Source: Pseudomonas frederiksbergensis
GTDB lineage: Bacteria; Pseudomonadota; Gammaproteobacteria; Pseudomonadales; Pseudomonadaceae
Direction of reading: 5' to 3'
DNA length: 64,000 bases
NCBI RefSeq assembly: GCF_003732665.1
Contig: NZ_MOBP01000002.1
Coordinates: forward strand, 124,001 to 188,000
The notes beneath the pieces are model-generated. The model was not told where the DNA came from. It did not search any database and saw only the letters and a program-made list of their open reading frames with translations. Shown here one piece after another: positions 16,430 through 25,289 of the stretch (positions are counted from its first letter, which is position 1; every line of letters begins with the position of its first letter). A program made the translations under genes and the position numbers.

Positions 16430-17290
16430 ATGCGCCAACCCCTCGTGTCCTTTCGCGTTGTTTCGCTCTGCCTCATGCCTTTGCTTGCCCTGTTCGCCCT
16501 GCCCACCCACGCCAGTGAGGAACGGCAACTGGTGTCGGACATCAACGACTATCGCGCCCATCCTCGCCGCTGTTCGGTGCGCCCGGTCCAGGGCTTGAGG
16601 CCCTTGGTGCTGAAGTCGAACCTGGCGTTGCCGGTCGGTTATGGCGGCGCGTTGCGCGAGGGCTTGAAGCAAAACGGCTATCAAGCGGTGACCGTGCGCA
16701 CCATCCGCCTGGTGGGCGCGCAAGATGCCGAGGACGCTTTCGATATGCTGCAAGACCGCTACTGCGGTGCGCTGCTCGACGGGCAGTACGCCGACATCGG
16801 CATCAGCCGCGCCCGCAGCGAATGGCAAGTGGTGCTGGCGCGACCGCTGCTCGACAATCAGATCGGCGACGGGCGAGCGGCGAGCAAGACCTTGCTGGCC
16901 GAGGTCAACGCGGCTCGGGCCAGGCCACGGATGTGTGGTCGCCAGCGTTTCGCCGCGGCTCGCCCCTTGAGCTGGAATGCCGCACTCGGCGCCGCCGCCC
17001 AGGGCCACAGCAAGGCCATGGCCTACGGCAATTACTTCGCCCACCAGGACCCCGACGGCGAGACGCCGGCGGACCGCGCCAGGGCCGCCGGTTATCGTGG
17101 CCGGCAGATCGGCGAAAACATCGCCGCCGGCCAGGGCTCACCGAGCAAGGCCATGGCCGGTTGGCTGGCCAGCCCCGGGCACTGCGCCAATCTGATGAAC
17201 CCGATGTTCACCCAGGTCGGTGCGGCGTTTGCCACGGATGCGCGCAGCGACGAAGGCGTCTACTGGACGATGCTGTTCGGGGCGAATTGA
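16430..17290 (+). CDS. Secreted CAP-domain (SCP/PR1-like) protein
   Basis: This 286-residue protein has a signal peptide (MRQPLVSFRVVSLCLMPLLA, cleavage after THA). An N-terminal region of 120 residues of unknown fold is followed by a C-terminal CAP domain. That domain has ARPLSWNAALGAAAQGHSKA, then NYFAHQDPDGETPADRARAAGY, GENIAAGQ and SPGHCANLMNPMFTQVGAAF, with the conserved histidines and glutamate of the CAP cavity. Bacterial members are exported and mostly of unknown activity. The N-terminal half (SEERQLVSDINDYRAHPRRC) looks like a degenerate first CAP copy, which would make it a tandem-domain protein. Confidence 0.85.
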   Translation: MRQPLVSFRVVSLCLMPLLALFALPTHASEERQLVSDINDYRAHPRRCSVRPVQGLRPLVLKSNLALPVGYGGALREGLKQNGYQAVTVRTIRLVGAQDAEDAFDMLQDRYCGALLDGQYADIGISRARSEWQVVLARPLLDNQIGDGRAASKTLLAEVNAARARPRMCGRQRFAAARPLSWNAALGAAAQGHSKAMAYGNYFAHQDPDGETPADRARAAGYRGRQIGENIAAGQGSPSKAMAGWLASPGHCANLMNPMFTQVGAAFATDARSDEGVYWTMLFGAN

Positions 17291-17369
17291 CGCGACAGCC
17301 GTCTACAGAACCCCGACGGATTTAGGTAGAGTGAGGGCCTTGCGCAACGCCTGCACACGGGGAATCACC

Positions 17370-17435
17370 ATGATCAGTCTTTCAGTCCTTGCGCTGTTTT
17401 CCGGCGCCGGCCTTGACCTGGCCAGTCGCACCTGA
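17370..17435 (+). CDS. 21-residue leader peptide coupled to the MFS gene
   Basis: A short frame starts at ATG 17370 after GGGGAATCACC, a good ribosome-binding site. It encodes MISLSVLALFSGAGLDLASRT and stops with TGA at 17433-17435. The last base of that stop is the first base of the MFS start codon (TGATG). The MFS gene has no ribosome-binding site of its own, so this leader probably drives its translation by termination-reinitiation. The peptide itself may have no function. Confidence 0.55.
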   Translation: MISLSVLALFSGAGLDLASRT

Positions 17436-18808
17436 TGACCACGCCAGCCGCGCCACTCCCGAACCCCGCCACCGGCAAACTCACCTCACGCGAGCTGCGC
17501 GGGCTGGTGGCGATTCTGATGTCGATTGCCCTGGCGGTACTGGATACCGCCATCGCCAACACGGCGCTGCCCACCATTGCCGCGGATTTGCAGGCCTCGC
17601 CCGCCGCATCGGTGTGGATCATCAACGCCTATCAACTGGCGGCCGTGGCCACGTTGCTGCCGTTCGCCGCTTTGGGTGCAATCGTCGGGCATCGCAAGGT
17701 GTTCCTCGGCGGGATCATTCTGTTCGTGGTGGCGTCGGGGTTTTGTGCGCTGGCGTGGTCGCTGCCGACCCTGACCGTGGCCCGCGTGCTCCAGGGCGTT
17801 GGTGCCAGTGCGATCATGAGCGTCAACGCTGCGCTGATCGGCTTGATCTTCCCCCCGGAACGCATCGGCCGTGGCCTGGGCCTGAACGCCCTGGTGGTCG
17901 GCACTTGCTTTGCCGCCGGCCCGACCATCGCTTCGCTGGTGCTGTCGGTGGCCAATTGGCTGTGGCTGTTTGCGATCAACCTGCCGCTCGGTTTATTTGC
18001 CCTGACGTTTGCCTGGAGTTCACTGCCCACCAGCCAACCGAAAGCCGTGGTGTTTGACGGGCTGACGGCATTGCTCAATGTCATCACCTTCGGCGCATTG
18101 ATCTTTTCCCTGAGCCAGGCTGCGCAGTTCGGTTCGATGAGCAGCGTGTTGATTGCGTTGGCGGTGTTCCTGGCCGCCGGGGCGTTGATGTTGCGCCGCG
18201 AGGCCGGGCATCCGGCGCCGATGTTTCCCCTGGATTTGCTCAAGCGACCGATGTTTGCCTTGTCGACGCTGACCGCGTTTTGTTCGTTCGCCACCCAAGG
18301 CTTGGCGTTTGTCTCGCTGCCCTTTTTCTTCGAAACCACCCTGGGACGCGATCCGATCCAGACCGGGTTCCTGATGACGCCCTGGTCCATCGTGGTGGCG
18401 ATGATCGCGCCGTTTGCCGGACGCCTTTCAGACACTTATCCGCCGGGGCTGCTGGGCGGGATCGGGTTGGCCATTCTCTGCGCGGGCATGGTGTCACTGG
18501 CGTTGATGCCGAGCGATGCCGGCGCATTGGGGATCGGGATTCGCATGGTCATCTGTGGGATCGGTTTTGGATTCTTCCAGGCCCCCAACCAGAAAGCCCT
18601 GATGACCAGCGCGCCTCGGGAACGCTCCAGCGGCGCCAGCGGCACCATCGCCATGGCCCGGTTGATCGGCCAGGCGACCGGCGCGGCGTTGGTGGCGTTG
18701 AGTTTCGGGATATCGGGGACGCATGGGCCGGTGCTGGCGCTGAGCATTGGTGCCGGGTTTGCGGCGGTGGGGAGTGTGGCGAGTGCGTTGCGGTTGGTGG
18801 CGCGCTAA
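17435..18808 (+). CDS. MFS transporter, DHA2 family drug exporter
   Basis: The 457-residue protein is an integral membrane transporter with about 14 hydrophobic segments, of the QacA/SmvA-like DHA2 group. It shows the motif C-type signature LDTAIANTALPTIAADL in the first helix and the A-like loop GAIVGHRKVFLGG between helices 2 and 3. It probably exports small lipophilic or cationic compounds with proton antiport. Its start overlaps the stop of a 21-codon leader. A strong hairpin ends the unit at 18826. Confidence 0.88.
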   Translation: MTTPAAPLPNPATGKLTSRELRGLVAILMSIALAVLDTAIANTALPTIAADLQASPAASVWIINAYQLAAVATLLPFAALGAIVGHRKVFLGGIILFVVASGFCALAWSLPTLTVARVLQGVGASAIMSVNAALIGLIFPPERIGRGLGLNALVVGTCFAAGPTIASLVLSVANWLWLFAINLPLGLFALTFAWSSLPTSQPKAVVFDGLTALLNVITFGALIFSLSQAAQFGSMSSVLIALAVFLAAGALMLRREAGHPAPMFPLDLLKRPMFALSTLTAFCSFATQGLAFVSLPFFFETTLGRDPIQTGFLMTPWSIVVAMIAPFAGRLSDTYPPGLLGGIGLAILCAGMVSLALMPSDAGALGIGIRMVICGIGFGFFQAPNQKALMTSAPRERSSGASGTIAMARLIGQATGAALVALSFGISGTHGPVLALSIGAGFAAVGSVASALRLVAR

Positions 18809-18825
18809 ACCTTAACGCTGATCCC

Positions 18826-18853
18826 GTGGCGAGGGGGCTTGCTCCCTCGCCAC
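18826..18853. terminator. Hairpin GTGGCGAGGG / CCCTCGCCAC between convergent genes
   Basis: A 10-bp perfect stem with an 8-base GGCTTGCT loop sits between the convergent MFS and binding-protein genes. The sequence belongs to a REP-like class in Pseudomonas (GTGGCGAGGGGGCTTGCTCCC) and can act in both directions. Confidence 0.65.
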
Positions 18854-18871
18854 AGATTTCCAGCGTCCGCT

Positions 18872-19912
18872 CTAACGAGCCGCCCACGCATTAAACCGCT
18901 CTTCCAGCTCCTCGCCGTGGTCCACCCAGAACTCCGCATCCACCGCCCGGGCCTTGGCCATGTTGGCTTCGGCGGTCGGCAGTTGATCCTGCACTGGCTT
19001 GGGCAGCAGGGCCAAAGCCTGGCGGTGGACCGGGCCGTATGGGATGTTTTCCGAGAACACTTTCTGGGTCTGCGGCTGGCTGGCGAAGGCAATGAAACGC
19101 TCGGCAAGGGCCTTGTTTGGCGTGCCTTTGACCACGGCCCAGTATTCCGGGTCGTAGAGGCTTTGTGGCCAGACGATGCTCAGGTTCATGCCTTCTTTCT
19201 GTGCCGAGGCAATCCGACCGTTGTAGGCGGCGCTCATCACCACGTCACCGGCAATCAACCACTGCGCCGGTTGCGCGCCGGCCTCCCACCACTGGATGTT
19301 CGACTTGATCTTGTCGAGCTTGGCAAAGGCGCGGCTCACGCCTTCAGGCGTACCCAGCACTTTGTACAGTTGATCCGGCGCGACGCCGTCGGCCAGCAAC
19401 GCGATTTCCAGGGTGTACTTCGCGCCTTTGCGCAGTCCGCGCTTGCCCGGGAAGTCGCTGACGTTCCAGAAATCCGCCCAGGACGTCGGGGTCTTGGTCA
19501 GCTTGTTCTGGTCGTAGGCCATAACCATCGACCACACGTAGGTGGCCACGCCGCACTCGGTAAACGTCCCCGGGACGTACTGGCTCTGGTCGCCAAAACT
19601 GGCGGCGTCCAGTTTCTCGAACAAACCGGCGTCACAGCCGCGCAGCAGTTCCGGGCTCTCGACCTCGACCACGTCCCAACTGGTGTGGCCCACATCGACC
19701 ATGGCCTTGATCTTCGACAACTCGCCGTTGTATTCGCCGGCGACGATGCGTCCGGCGCCGCTGGCGTTGAAGGGTTGGAAGTAGGCTTTGTCCTGGGCCT
19801 GCTTGGTCACGCCGCCAAAGGAAATGACGGTCAAATCCTGCGGCGTGGCGAATACGCCAGTGCACAACAGGGCCAGGGAAAAAGGGATGCACGTACGTAA
19901 GGTTAAAGACAT
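18872..19912 (-). CDS. ABC transporter periplasmic binding protein, polyamine (PotD/PotF) type
   Basis: The 346-residue protein has a signal peptide (MSLTLRTCIPFSLALLCTGV, cleavage near FAT). A family 1 solute-binding fold typical of spermidine/putrescine receptors follows: LTVISFGGVTKQAQDKAYFQPF, then DVVEVESPELLRGCDAGLFEKL and AYNGRIASAQKEG. The start at 19912 is followed at once by the signal peptide and preceded by GGGAGCG. No permease or ATPase genes are adjacent, so it is an orphan receptor that must use a transporter encoded elsewhere. The ligand may be a polyamine or similar organic cation. Confidence 0.85.
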   Translation of the reverse strand: MSLTLRTCIPFSLALLCTGVFATPQDLTVISFGGVTKQAQDKAYFQPFNASGAGRIVAGEYNGELSKIKAMVDVGHTSWDVVEVESPELLRGCDAGLFEKLDAASFGDQSQYVPGTFTECGVATYVWSMVMAYDQNKLTKTPTSWADFWNVSDFPGKRGLRKGAKYTLEIALLADGVAPDQLYKVLGTPEGVSRAFAKLDKIKSNIQWWEAGAQPAQWLIAGDVVMSAAYNGRIASAQKEGMNLSIVWPQSLYDPEYWAVVKGTPNKALAERFIAFASQPQTQKVFSENIPYGPVHRQALALLPKPVQDQLPTAEANMAKARAVDAEFWVDHGEELEERFNAWAAR

Positions 19913-20216
19913 GGAACGCTCCCGCAGCTGTTTTTTAAAATTAGGGTAAAGCCGGGCAGTGCTGGTCAGAGACCAATAACAGTTCCATCGTGCTGGCCTC
20001 CTGGGACCGACATCGTTTTGAGCAACGGCTTCCATCCGGGAACGCCGAACCACGCAGGGTGTGGCTCGATAGTGCGACATCCCTGTGCAGAGGAAAATTA
20101 TTAAAAATATGCTTGGGAGCGATAAAAAAGCTCATCAATGCAGGCGCCCCGGCCCCTATCGCCGATACACTCCAGCCATCGTTCTCCCCGATGCGCCGAC
20201 AAGGACTGACCGGACC

Positions 20217-20732
20217 ATGCACCGAACCACCGCGCGATTGATCTTGCGGCCACCGCAAGCCGAAGACCTGCCTCGACTGTTTGCGATCTACGGCGATCCC
20301 GCCACCCACCAGTTCAACCCCGCCGGGCCGCTGACCGAACTTCATCAGGCTGAAACGTTGCTCGATGGCTGGCTGCGCCACTGGCAAGACCACGGTTACG
20401 GACAGTGGGCGATTGCCCGCCGTGAAGCACCGGAGCATGTGATCGGCTTCGGCGGTATCGCGCTGTACAACTACCTCGACGTCCAGCGCCTGAACCTCGG
20501 CTACCGCTTTGACACGGCCGCGTGGGGCCAGGGTTTCGCCACGGAGTTGGGAAACGCAGCGCTGGCGTTCGCCTTCGATGCGCTGAAAGCCGAGCAGGTT
20601 TTTGCGCTGGTGCGGCCGAGCCACCAGGCCTCAATCGGCGTGCTGGAAAAAATCGGCATGCAGCGCTTCGGCGAGCTCGACGATGTACCGGGGCAACCCC
20701 AGAGCCTCGTGTACGTGGCCCATCGCACCTGA
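20217..20732 (+). CDS. GNAT acetyltransferase, RimJ/RimL type
   Basis: This 171-residue acetyltransferase opens TTARLILRPPQAEDLPRLFA, the hallmark of RimJ/RimL-type GNATs. It carries LNLGYRFDTAAWGQGFATEL, the acetyl-CoA pyrophosphate loop, and ends HQASIGVLEKIGMQRFGEL. AAGGA precedes the ATG at 20217. It may acetylate a protein N-terminus or a small amine; the substrate cannot be predicted. It lies 15 bp before the VanX-like fusion gene and could share its transcript. Confidence 0.85.
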   Translation: MHRTTARLILRPPQAEDLPRLFAIYGDPATHQFNPAGPLTELHQAETLLDGWLRHWQDHGYGQWAIARREAPEHVIGFGGIALYNYLDVQRLNLGYRFDTAAWGQGFATELGNAALAFAFDALKAEQVFALVRPSHQASIGVLEKIGMQRFGELDDVPGQPQSLVYVAHRT

Positions 20733-20747
20733 CGCTGGAGGCATTTA

Positions 20748-22154
20748 ATGCGCGCACTCAACACACTCATCGCGATCCTGTGCCTTATCGTGCCCTGCCT
20801 GGCCAGTGCCGAGCCACGCCCAGAGCACATGGTCTACCTGCGTTCGGTTGCCCCGAGCATCGAGCAAGACATTCGCTACGCCACGGCCCACAACTTCACC
20901 GGCCACCCTCTCGACGGTTACGAGGCGCCCGAGTGCCTGCTGTCAGTGGATGCCGCCAAGGCCCTCGCCCGGGTGCAAAGTGCATTGCAGGCGCAAGGCT
21001 ACGGTTTGAAAGTGTTCGATTGTTATCGTCCTGCCCGTGCGGTCGCCGACATGGGTCATTTCGCCAAAGTGCCGGGCGATCCCACCAAAGCCGAGTTCTA
21101 TCCACGGCTGGACAAGCAAGACTTCTGGCGCCTGGGTTATGTGGCTCGGGTCTCGGGGCATTCCAAGGGCAGCACGCTGGACCTGACCCTCACCGGCCCC
21201 AACGCCCTGCCCGCTGCCACGTGGTCGCCCTCGATCAAACAGGTCGATTGCACCGCGCCTTATGCCCAGCGCTGGCAGGACGGTGCGCTGGACATGGGCA
21301 CCGGTTTTGATTGCTTCGACGAGCCGGCCCACGCCGACAGTTCGGCGATCAACGCGACCGCCAAAGCCAATCGCCAATTGCTGACCAGCGCCATGGCAAA
21401 GGAAGGATTTGTCGGTTATTCGAAGGAGTGGTGGCACTTCACCTACACCGGCAATCCGGCGCTGAATCAGGTGATGGATTTCCCGATTACCCCTTTCGCA
21501 TTAGCGACCAGCAACCAACTGATTGTGGTCACCACAAAAAACTGGACCACCATCCAGGGCACCGCCCAGCGCTACGAGCGCCATGGCCAGACCTTTGAGA
21601 AAACCGGCAAGCCGTTTGCGGTGGTGGTCGGTAAAAGCGGACTGGCCTGGGGCAAAGGGCTGACCGTCGTTGAGCAGCGCGATGGCCCGGTCAAACGCGA
21701 GGGCGACGGCAAAGCCCCGGCCGGGATCTTCAAACTGGGCACCGCGTTTGGCTACGACAACAGCGCCGACACAAAACTGCCCTACCTGCCGCTGACCCCT
21801 ACGGTCGAATGCGTGGATGACAGCCAGTCCAAACGCTACAACCAACTGGTGGACGGCGCGACGGTGGCCAAGGACTGGAACAGCTCCGAACGCATGCGCC
21901 GTGACGATGACATGTATCGCAAAGGCATTTTCATCGAACACAACACCCCGGCGTCGGCCAGTTCAGGCTCGTGCATTTTCTTCCACATCTGGCGTGGGCC
22001 GACGTCGGGGACATTGGGGTGTACGGCCATGGACCCGGCGGATATCGCGGGGTTGCTCGGTTGGCTTGACCCACGGCAGCTGCCGCTGCTGGTGCAGTTG
22101 CCCGAGGCGCAATATGAGCAGCTTCGCCAAGACTGGAGCCTTCCGCCACGGTGA
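20748..22154 (+). CDS. D-Ala-D-Ala dipeptidase (VanX-like) fused to L,D-transpeptidase-like domain
   Basis: The 468-residue exported protein has a signal peptide (LIAILCLIVPCLASAE) and two domains. Residues 25-240 are a zinc M15D dipeptidase like VanX/DdpX: KVFDCYRPARA with the catalytic arginine, the zinc motif SGHSKGSTLDLTL, and EWWHF. Residues 255-468 look like a YkuD-type L,D-transpeptidase: GDGKAPAGIFKLGTAFGY, then FIEHNTP and SGTLGCTAMD with the candidate nucleophilic cysteine. The first half would cleave D-alanyl-D-alanine and the second would cross-link or trim peptidoglycan. The fusion suggests recycling or remodelling of the cell wall in the periplasm. Confidence 0.82.
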   Translation: MRALNTLIAILCLIVPCLASAEPRPEHMVYLRSVAPSIEQDIRYATAHNFTGHPLDGYEAPECLLSVDAAKALARVQSALQAQGYGLKVFDCYRPARAVADMGHFAKVPGDPTKAEFYPRLDKQDFWRLGYVARVSGHSKGSTLDLTLTGPNALPAATWSPSIKQVDCTAPYAQRWQDGALDMGTGFDCFDEPAHADSSAINATAKANRQLLTSAMAKEGFVGYSKEWWHFTYTGNPALNQVMDFPITPFALATSNQLIVVTTKNWTTIQGTAQRYERHGQTFEKTGKPFAVVVGKSGLAWGKGLTVVEQRDGPVKREGDGKAPAGIFKLGTAFGYDNSADTKLPYLPLTPTVECVDDSQSKRYNQLVDGATVAKDWNSSERMRRDDDMYRKGIFIEHNTPASASSGSCIFFHIWRGPTSGTLGCTAMDPADIAGLLGWLDPRQLPLLVQLPEAQYEQLRQDWSLPPR

Positions 22155-22155
22155 A

Positions 22156-23046
22156 CTACCGGGTGCCGGGCACCAGATCGAGGATTTCCTCGATCCCGAG
22201 GCAACGCGGTTCCATCTCCAGGGTTCGACCGTTGGCCAAGATGCCATTGGCGATATCACGCATGGCCAGGTACGCGCTGCGCAGCATGTGATTGGCGTAG
22301 ATCACCGCGTTGAACCCGGCTTTCTCCAGGACCTCGAAACGCAGGTGGGAATAACTGGTCGGCACGCAAATCAGCGGTACGTGTGCGCACTGGCGCCGAA
22401 ACAGTCGGGCAAATTCGAGGATTTCCAGACCGTCCTTCTTGCGGCTGTGGATCATGATGCCGTCGGCGCCGGCCTCGACGTACGCCAGGCACCGCGCAAT
22501 GGCGTCGTCCATGCCCCGGTCGAGAATCAGGCTTTCACACCGAGCAATAATCATCAGCCCCCGGCTGCTGCGGCTGGCACAACCGGCACGGATTTTCTCG
22601 CAGAACTCTTCGATGGACTCTTGCTCCTGGCTGACGGCATTGCCAAACAAGGAGTTCTTCTTCAACCCGCATTTATCTTCGATGACCACCGCCGAGACGC
22701 CCGCCCGCTCGAGCATTTTGATATGAATCGCAAAATGCTCCGGTTTGCCGCCGGTATCCCCGTCGAATATCAACGGCATCGAACACACATCAAAAATCTC
22801 GCGAATGCCGTGCAAGCGGTTACTGGGGGAAAGAATTTCAATGTCCGGCAAACCCCGTTGTGTCGAATCGGTCAACGAACTCGACCAAATGGCGTCATAG
22901 GACACGCTGTGCCCCGGGGCCAGTTCAAGTCTGGCGCGCTCGGCCAACAAGGCGGATATCGGGCTATGGGCTTCAAGGACGCGAAGGCAGCGTTTGCTGT
23001 CGAACAACGCGGCCAGGTTAGTGCGGCGGGTTTGAGTATCCATCAT
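22156..23046 (-). CDS. pepM: Phosphoenolpyruvate mutase (PepM)
   Basis: The 296-residue protein belongs to the isocitrate lyase/PEP mutase superfamily. It contains EDKCGLKKNS (residues 123-132), which fits the EDK-X5-NS signature of true phosphoenolpyruvate mutases, plus the metal-binding IFDGDTGG (residues 93-100). PepM turns PEP into phosphonopyruvate, the entry step to nearly all natural phosphonates. The equilibrium is unfavourable, so a following step must pull it; here the aminotransferase two genes upstream could make phosphonoalanine. It is the last gene of a six-gene operon with two diiron oxidases and two exporters. No phosphonopyruvate decarboxylase is visible. Confidence 0.88.
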   Translation of the reverse strand: MMDTQTRRTNLAALFDSKRCLRVLEAHSPISALLAERARLELAPGHSVSYDAIWSSSLTDSTQRGLPDIEILSPSNRLHGIREIFDVCSMPLIFDGDTGGKPEHFAIHIKMLERAGVSAVVIEDKCGLKKNSLFGNAVSQEQESIEEFCEKIRAGCASRSSRGLMIIARCESLILDRGMDDAIARCLAYVEAGADGIMIHSRKKDGLEILEFARLFRRQCAHVPLICVPTSYSHLRFEVLEKAGFNAVIYANHMLRSAYLAMRDIANGILANGRTLEMEPRCLGIEEILDLVPGTR

Positions 23047-23118
23047 GCAAGTCCAGCTCCATTTTTATTATCAGGCGAGCGACGGCGCAGCAACCGAGGA
23101 TGTCCAGCGGCATCAGGG

Positions 23119-23964
23119 TTAATCCCAGGCCGGTACTTCGCTTCTCAACACGGAAGCCATTTTCCCCAGATGGTCACAGGCCCTGGCCACGTAATCCTTG
23201 GACAGACGCTCGATGCGTGAGTAGTTGATCGGCTGGCCGGTCGCACTGGCATACAGTTCCAGCGCCTCTGCCGCGTGCTTGAAATGACGGGCCTCGACAG
23301 CGCCGCAGTGAACACTGAGGAACGCCGCGACGCGATTGGCCTCGCCCGACGGATAGCCCCGGACTTCGCGCAGCCACTGCTTCCACATGGGGGTCATCAA
23401 GTTGTATTCGCCGGTGTTGAACAACTCGGTCATGGCCATCATTTCCAGCGCTTCAATCAGCTCCGGCGCCAAAGGTCTTTTCTCGCCGACCCAACTGGAA
23501 AACTCTTTGGTGATCGGGTCCAGGAACCGGTCCTGGAGACGCCAGTCATCGGAACCACAAATGGCGGACGCCATGCGGTAATACAACTTCGAATGGTGCG
23601 GATGCCCGTGCATTTCGCCGAGCCCCACATCTTCAATAATGATTTCCCCACAGTGGCGCGCCGCGGCCAGCATCTTCAACTTGGCATCGTCGCTTAAAGA
23701 CTCGGACTCCTGGAGTATCCGCACAATAATGCTGGACACTGCATGGGCCGCCCCGTCCGGGCTGCGCCAGCCACAAAAGAAGGTGCACAGTGAAGACTCG
23801 GTCCAGTTGCTGGACGTCATGTCGACGTAGGTCTCGCAATACTTATCCAGTTTGTCGGGGTGGCTGTGAAAACCACTCAGCAGCGCCTGGACAAGATTGC
23901 GGTCCTCGACATCAATCAGGGCCTGATTGACGAACCCGATAAAGTTACGGCTCAACTGTTCCAC
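23119..23964 (-). CDS. Heme-oxygenase-like diiron oxidase (HDO), copy 1
   Basis: This 281-residue all-helical protein belongs to the iron-containing redox enzyme (TenA/HDO-like) superfamily. Likely metal ligands are in IIIEDVGLGEMHGHPHHSKL, at E180 (TELFNTGEYN), and in SVHCGAVEARHF (H219, E224, H227). These positions match copy 2 at 26584. GTG at 23964 is chosen because AAGGAGA lies just before it; the upstream ATG would place that site inside the gene. Family members cleave C-C bonds, desaturate, or oxidise nitrogen using O2. Lying between pepM and the aminotransferase, it probably acts on a phosphonate intermediate. The exact reaction is not predictable. Confidence 0.78.
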   Translation of the reverse strand: MEQLSRNFIGFVNQALIDVEDRNLVQALLSGFHSHPDKLDKYCETYVDMTSSNWTESSLCTFFCGWRSPDGAAHAVSSIIVRILQESESLSDDAKLKMLAAARHCGEIIIEDVGLGEMHGHPHHSKLYYRMASAICGSDDWRLQDRFLDPITKEFSSWVGEKRPLAPELIEALEMMAMTELFNTGEYNLMTPMWKQWLREVRGYPSGEANRVAAFLSVHCGAVEARHFKHAAEALELYASATGQPINYSRIERLSKDYVARACDHLGKMASVLRSEVPAWD

Positions 23965-24019
23965 GGTTAATCTCCTTATTAGGTGGGGCATTGCGCGACG
24001 ACAAGATGAATACCAGCCG

Positions 24020-25249
24020 TCAATCCGCGACGACTTCAGACATGAATTGCCCGAAGCGCGTCAGCCCTTCGATCAACTCTTCACGTTCAACAGCGTAGGA
24101 AATCCGGATGCTGTGGGGATCGCCGCAACCCGAGCCTGGAACAACGGCGATATGTGCCTCGGTCAATAACAAATCGGCGAGATGATCGACGTCGCGGATC
24201 TTCGTGCCGAGGTAACGGCAGCCCAATTTGCGAGACACATCGATAAAGAGATAGAACGCGCCTTCCGGCGGCGCGCAGGTAATGCCATCGACATAACCGA
24301 GGCACGTACACGCGGCCAGCAGTTGTTCATCGAGAAAGACGTTTACCTGGTGGCCAAAGTGCGGTGAATCGGCAATCAAGGTGTTCAGCGCCGCATATTG
24401 GGCAAGGCTGCTGGGGTTCGATGTCGTATGGCCCTGCAAGTTATGCATGGCCGCAATGACCTCGGCCGGAGCGCAGGCGTAACCCACGCGCCAACCGGTG
24501 ACCGCTTGGCTCTTGGAGAATGAATCGACCAATACCGTCTGGTTTTTCAGCGCCGGGAACAGCGACACAATGTTGTGATGTTCATGGGGCCGGCGCACCA
24601 GTTTGCGATAGCACTCATCGAACACCACCCAGAGTTGGTGATCGAACGCGAGTTGGGCAATCAGGCGCAACTGCTCTCGTTGATAGACCGTTCCCGTGGG
24701 ATTGTTCGGGGTGTTGATCAGGATCATTTTAGTGCGGGGCGTCAATGCTCTTTCGACGGCCTTGCAGGTCAAGCGATAGTCATCGGCTTTGGTATCGACA
24801 AACACCGGAATGGCGCCGGCCAGCACGACTTGCGTCGGGGCGGTTTCCCAGTAAGGCGTCGGGATAATCACCTCGTCACCGGGATTGAGCAGCACCATGG
24901 CGGTGTTGTAGAGCGCTTGCTTGGCGCCGGCAGTCACGGCCACCTCATTGGCGGCGAACGGGACGCCGCAACGCTGGCTGACATGCTGCGCAAGTCTGGT
25001 GCGAAGTTGGGGCAAGCCAATGGGCGGCGTATACCGATTACGCGCGCCGTTAATCGCGTCGATGGCCCCCGCCTTCATGTCCTGGCAGGCATCGAACGAT
25101 AATTCCCCCGCTGCAAAGTTGATCACCTTGATGCCACTTTCTTTCAAGGCATTGGCTTTACTGCGCATGCTGGAAGTTCCCGGCGCGCTGAGATTTTGAG
25201 CGCGATGGGATAACGACAATCGGATTGCAGAGGTCTGGCTGTTATTCAT
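24020..25249 (-). CDS. Class I PLP-dependent aminotransferase
   Basis: The 409-residue enzyme is a fold-type I aminotransferase of the aspartate aminotransferase group. It contains NNPTG (182-186), FDECYRKLV for the pyridine-nitrogen aspartate, and the PLP lysine in VDSFSKSQAVTGWRVGYA (K246). The start at 25249 (MNNSQTSAIRLS) is the first ATG in a plausible position. It sits two genes before pepM in the same operon, so the most economical role is transamination of phosphonopyruvate to 3-phosphonoalanine, which would drive the mutase forward. It could equally act later in the pathway. Confidence 0.85.
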   Translation of the reverse strand: MNNSQTSAIRLSLSHRAQNLSAPGTSSMRSKANALKESGIKVINFAAGELSFDACQDMKAGAIDAINGARNRYTPPIGLPQLRTRLAQHVSQRCGVPFAANEVAVTAGAKQALYNTAMVLLNPGDEVIIPTPYWETAPTQVVLAGAIPVFVDTKADDYRLTCKAVERALTPRTKMILINTPNNPTGTVYQREQLRLIAQLAFDHQLWVVFDECYRKLVRRPHEHHNIVSLFPALKNQTVLVDSFSKSQAVTGWRVGYACAPAEVIAAMHNLQGHTTSNPSSLAQYAALNTLIADSPHFGHQVNVFLDEQLLAACTCLGYVDGITCAPPEGAFYLFIDVSRKLGCRYLGTKIRDVDHLADLLLTEAHIAVVPGSGCGDPHSIRISYAVEREELIEGLTRFGQFMSEVVAD

Positions 25250-25289
25250 TGTTCTACCTGCGAAAACGATTTGGAAACACAAACGCTGC

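Noticed and set aside
22156..23046. Methylisocitrate or isocitrate lyase instead of PEP mutase
   Set aside because: The lyases have a KKCGH-like catalytic loop. This protein has EDK-X5-NS, the PEP mutase signature, and lies next to an aminotransferase and an Fsr-like exporter.
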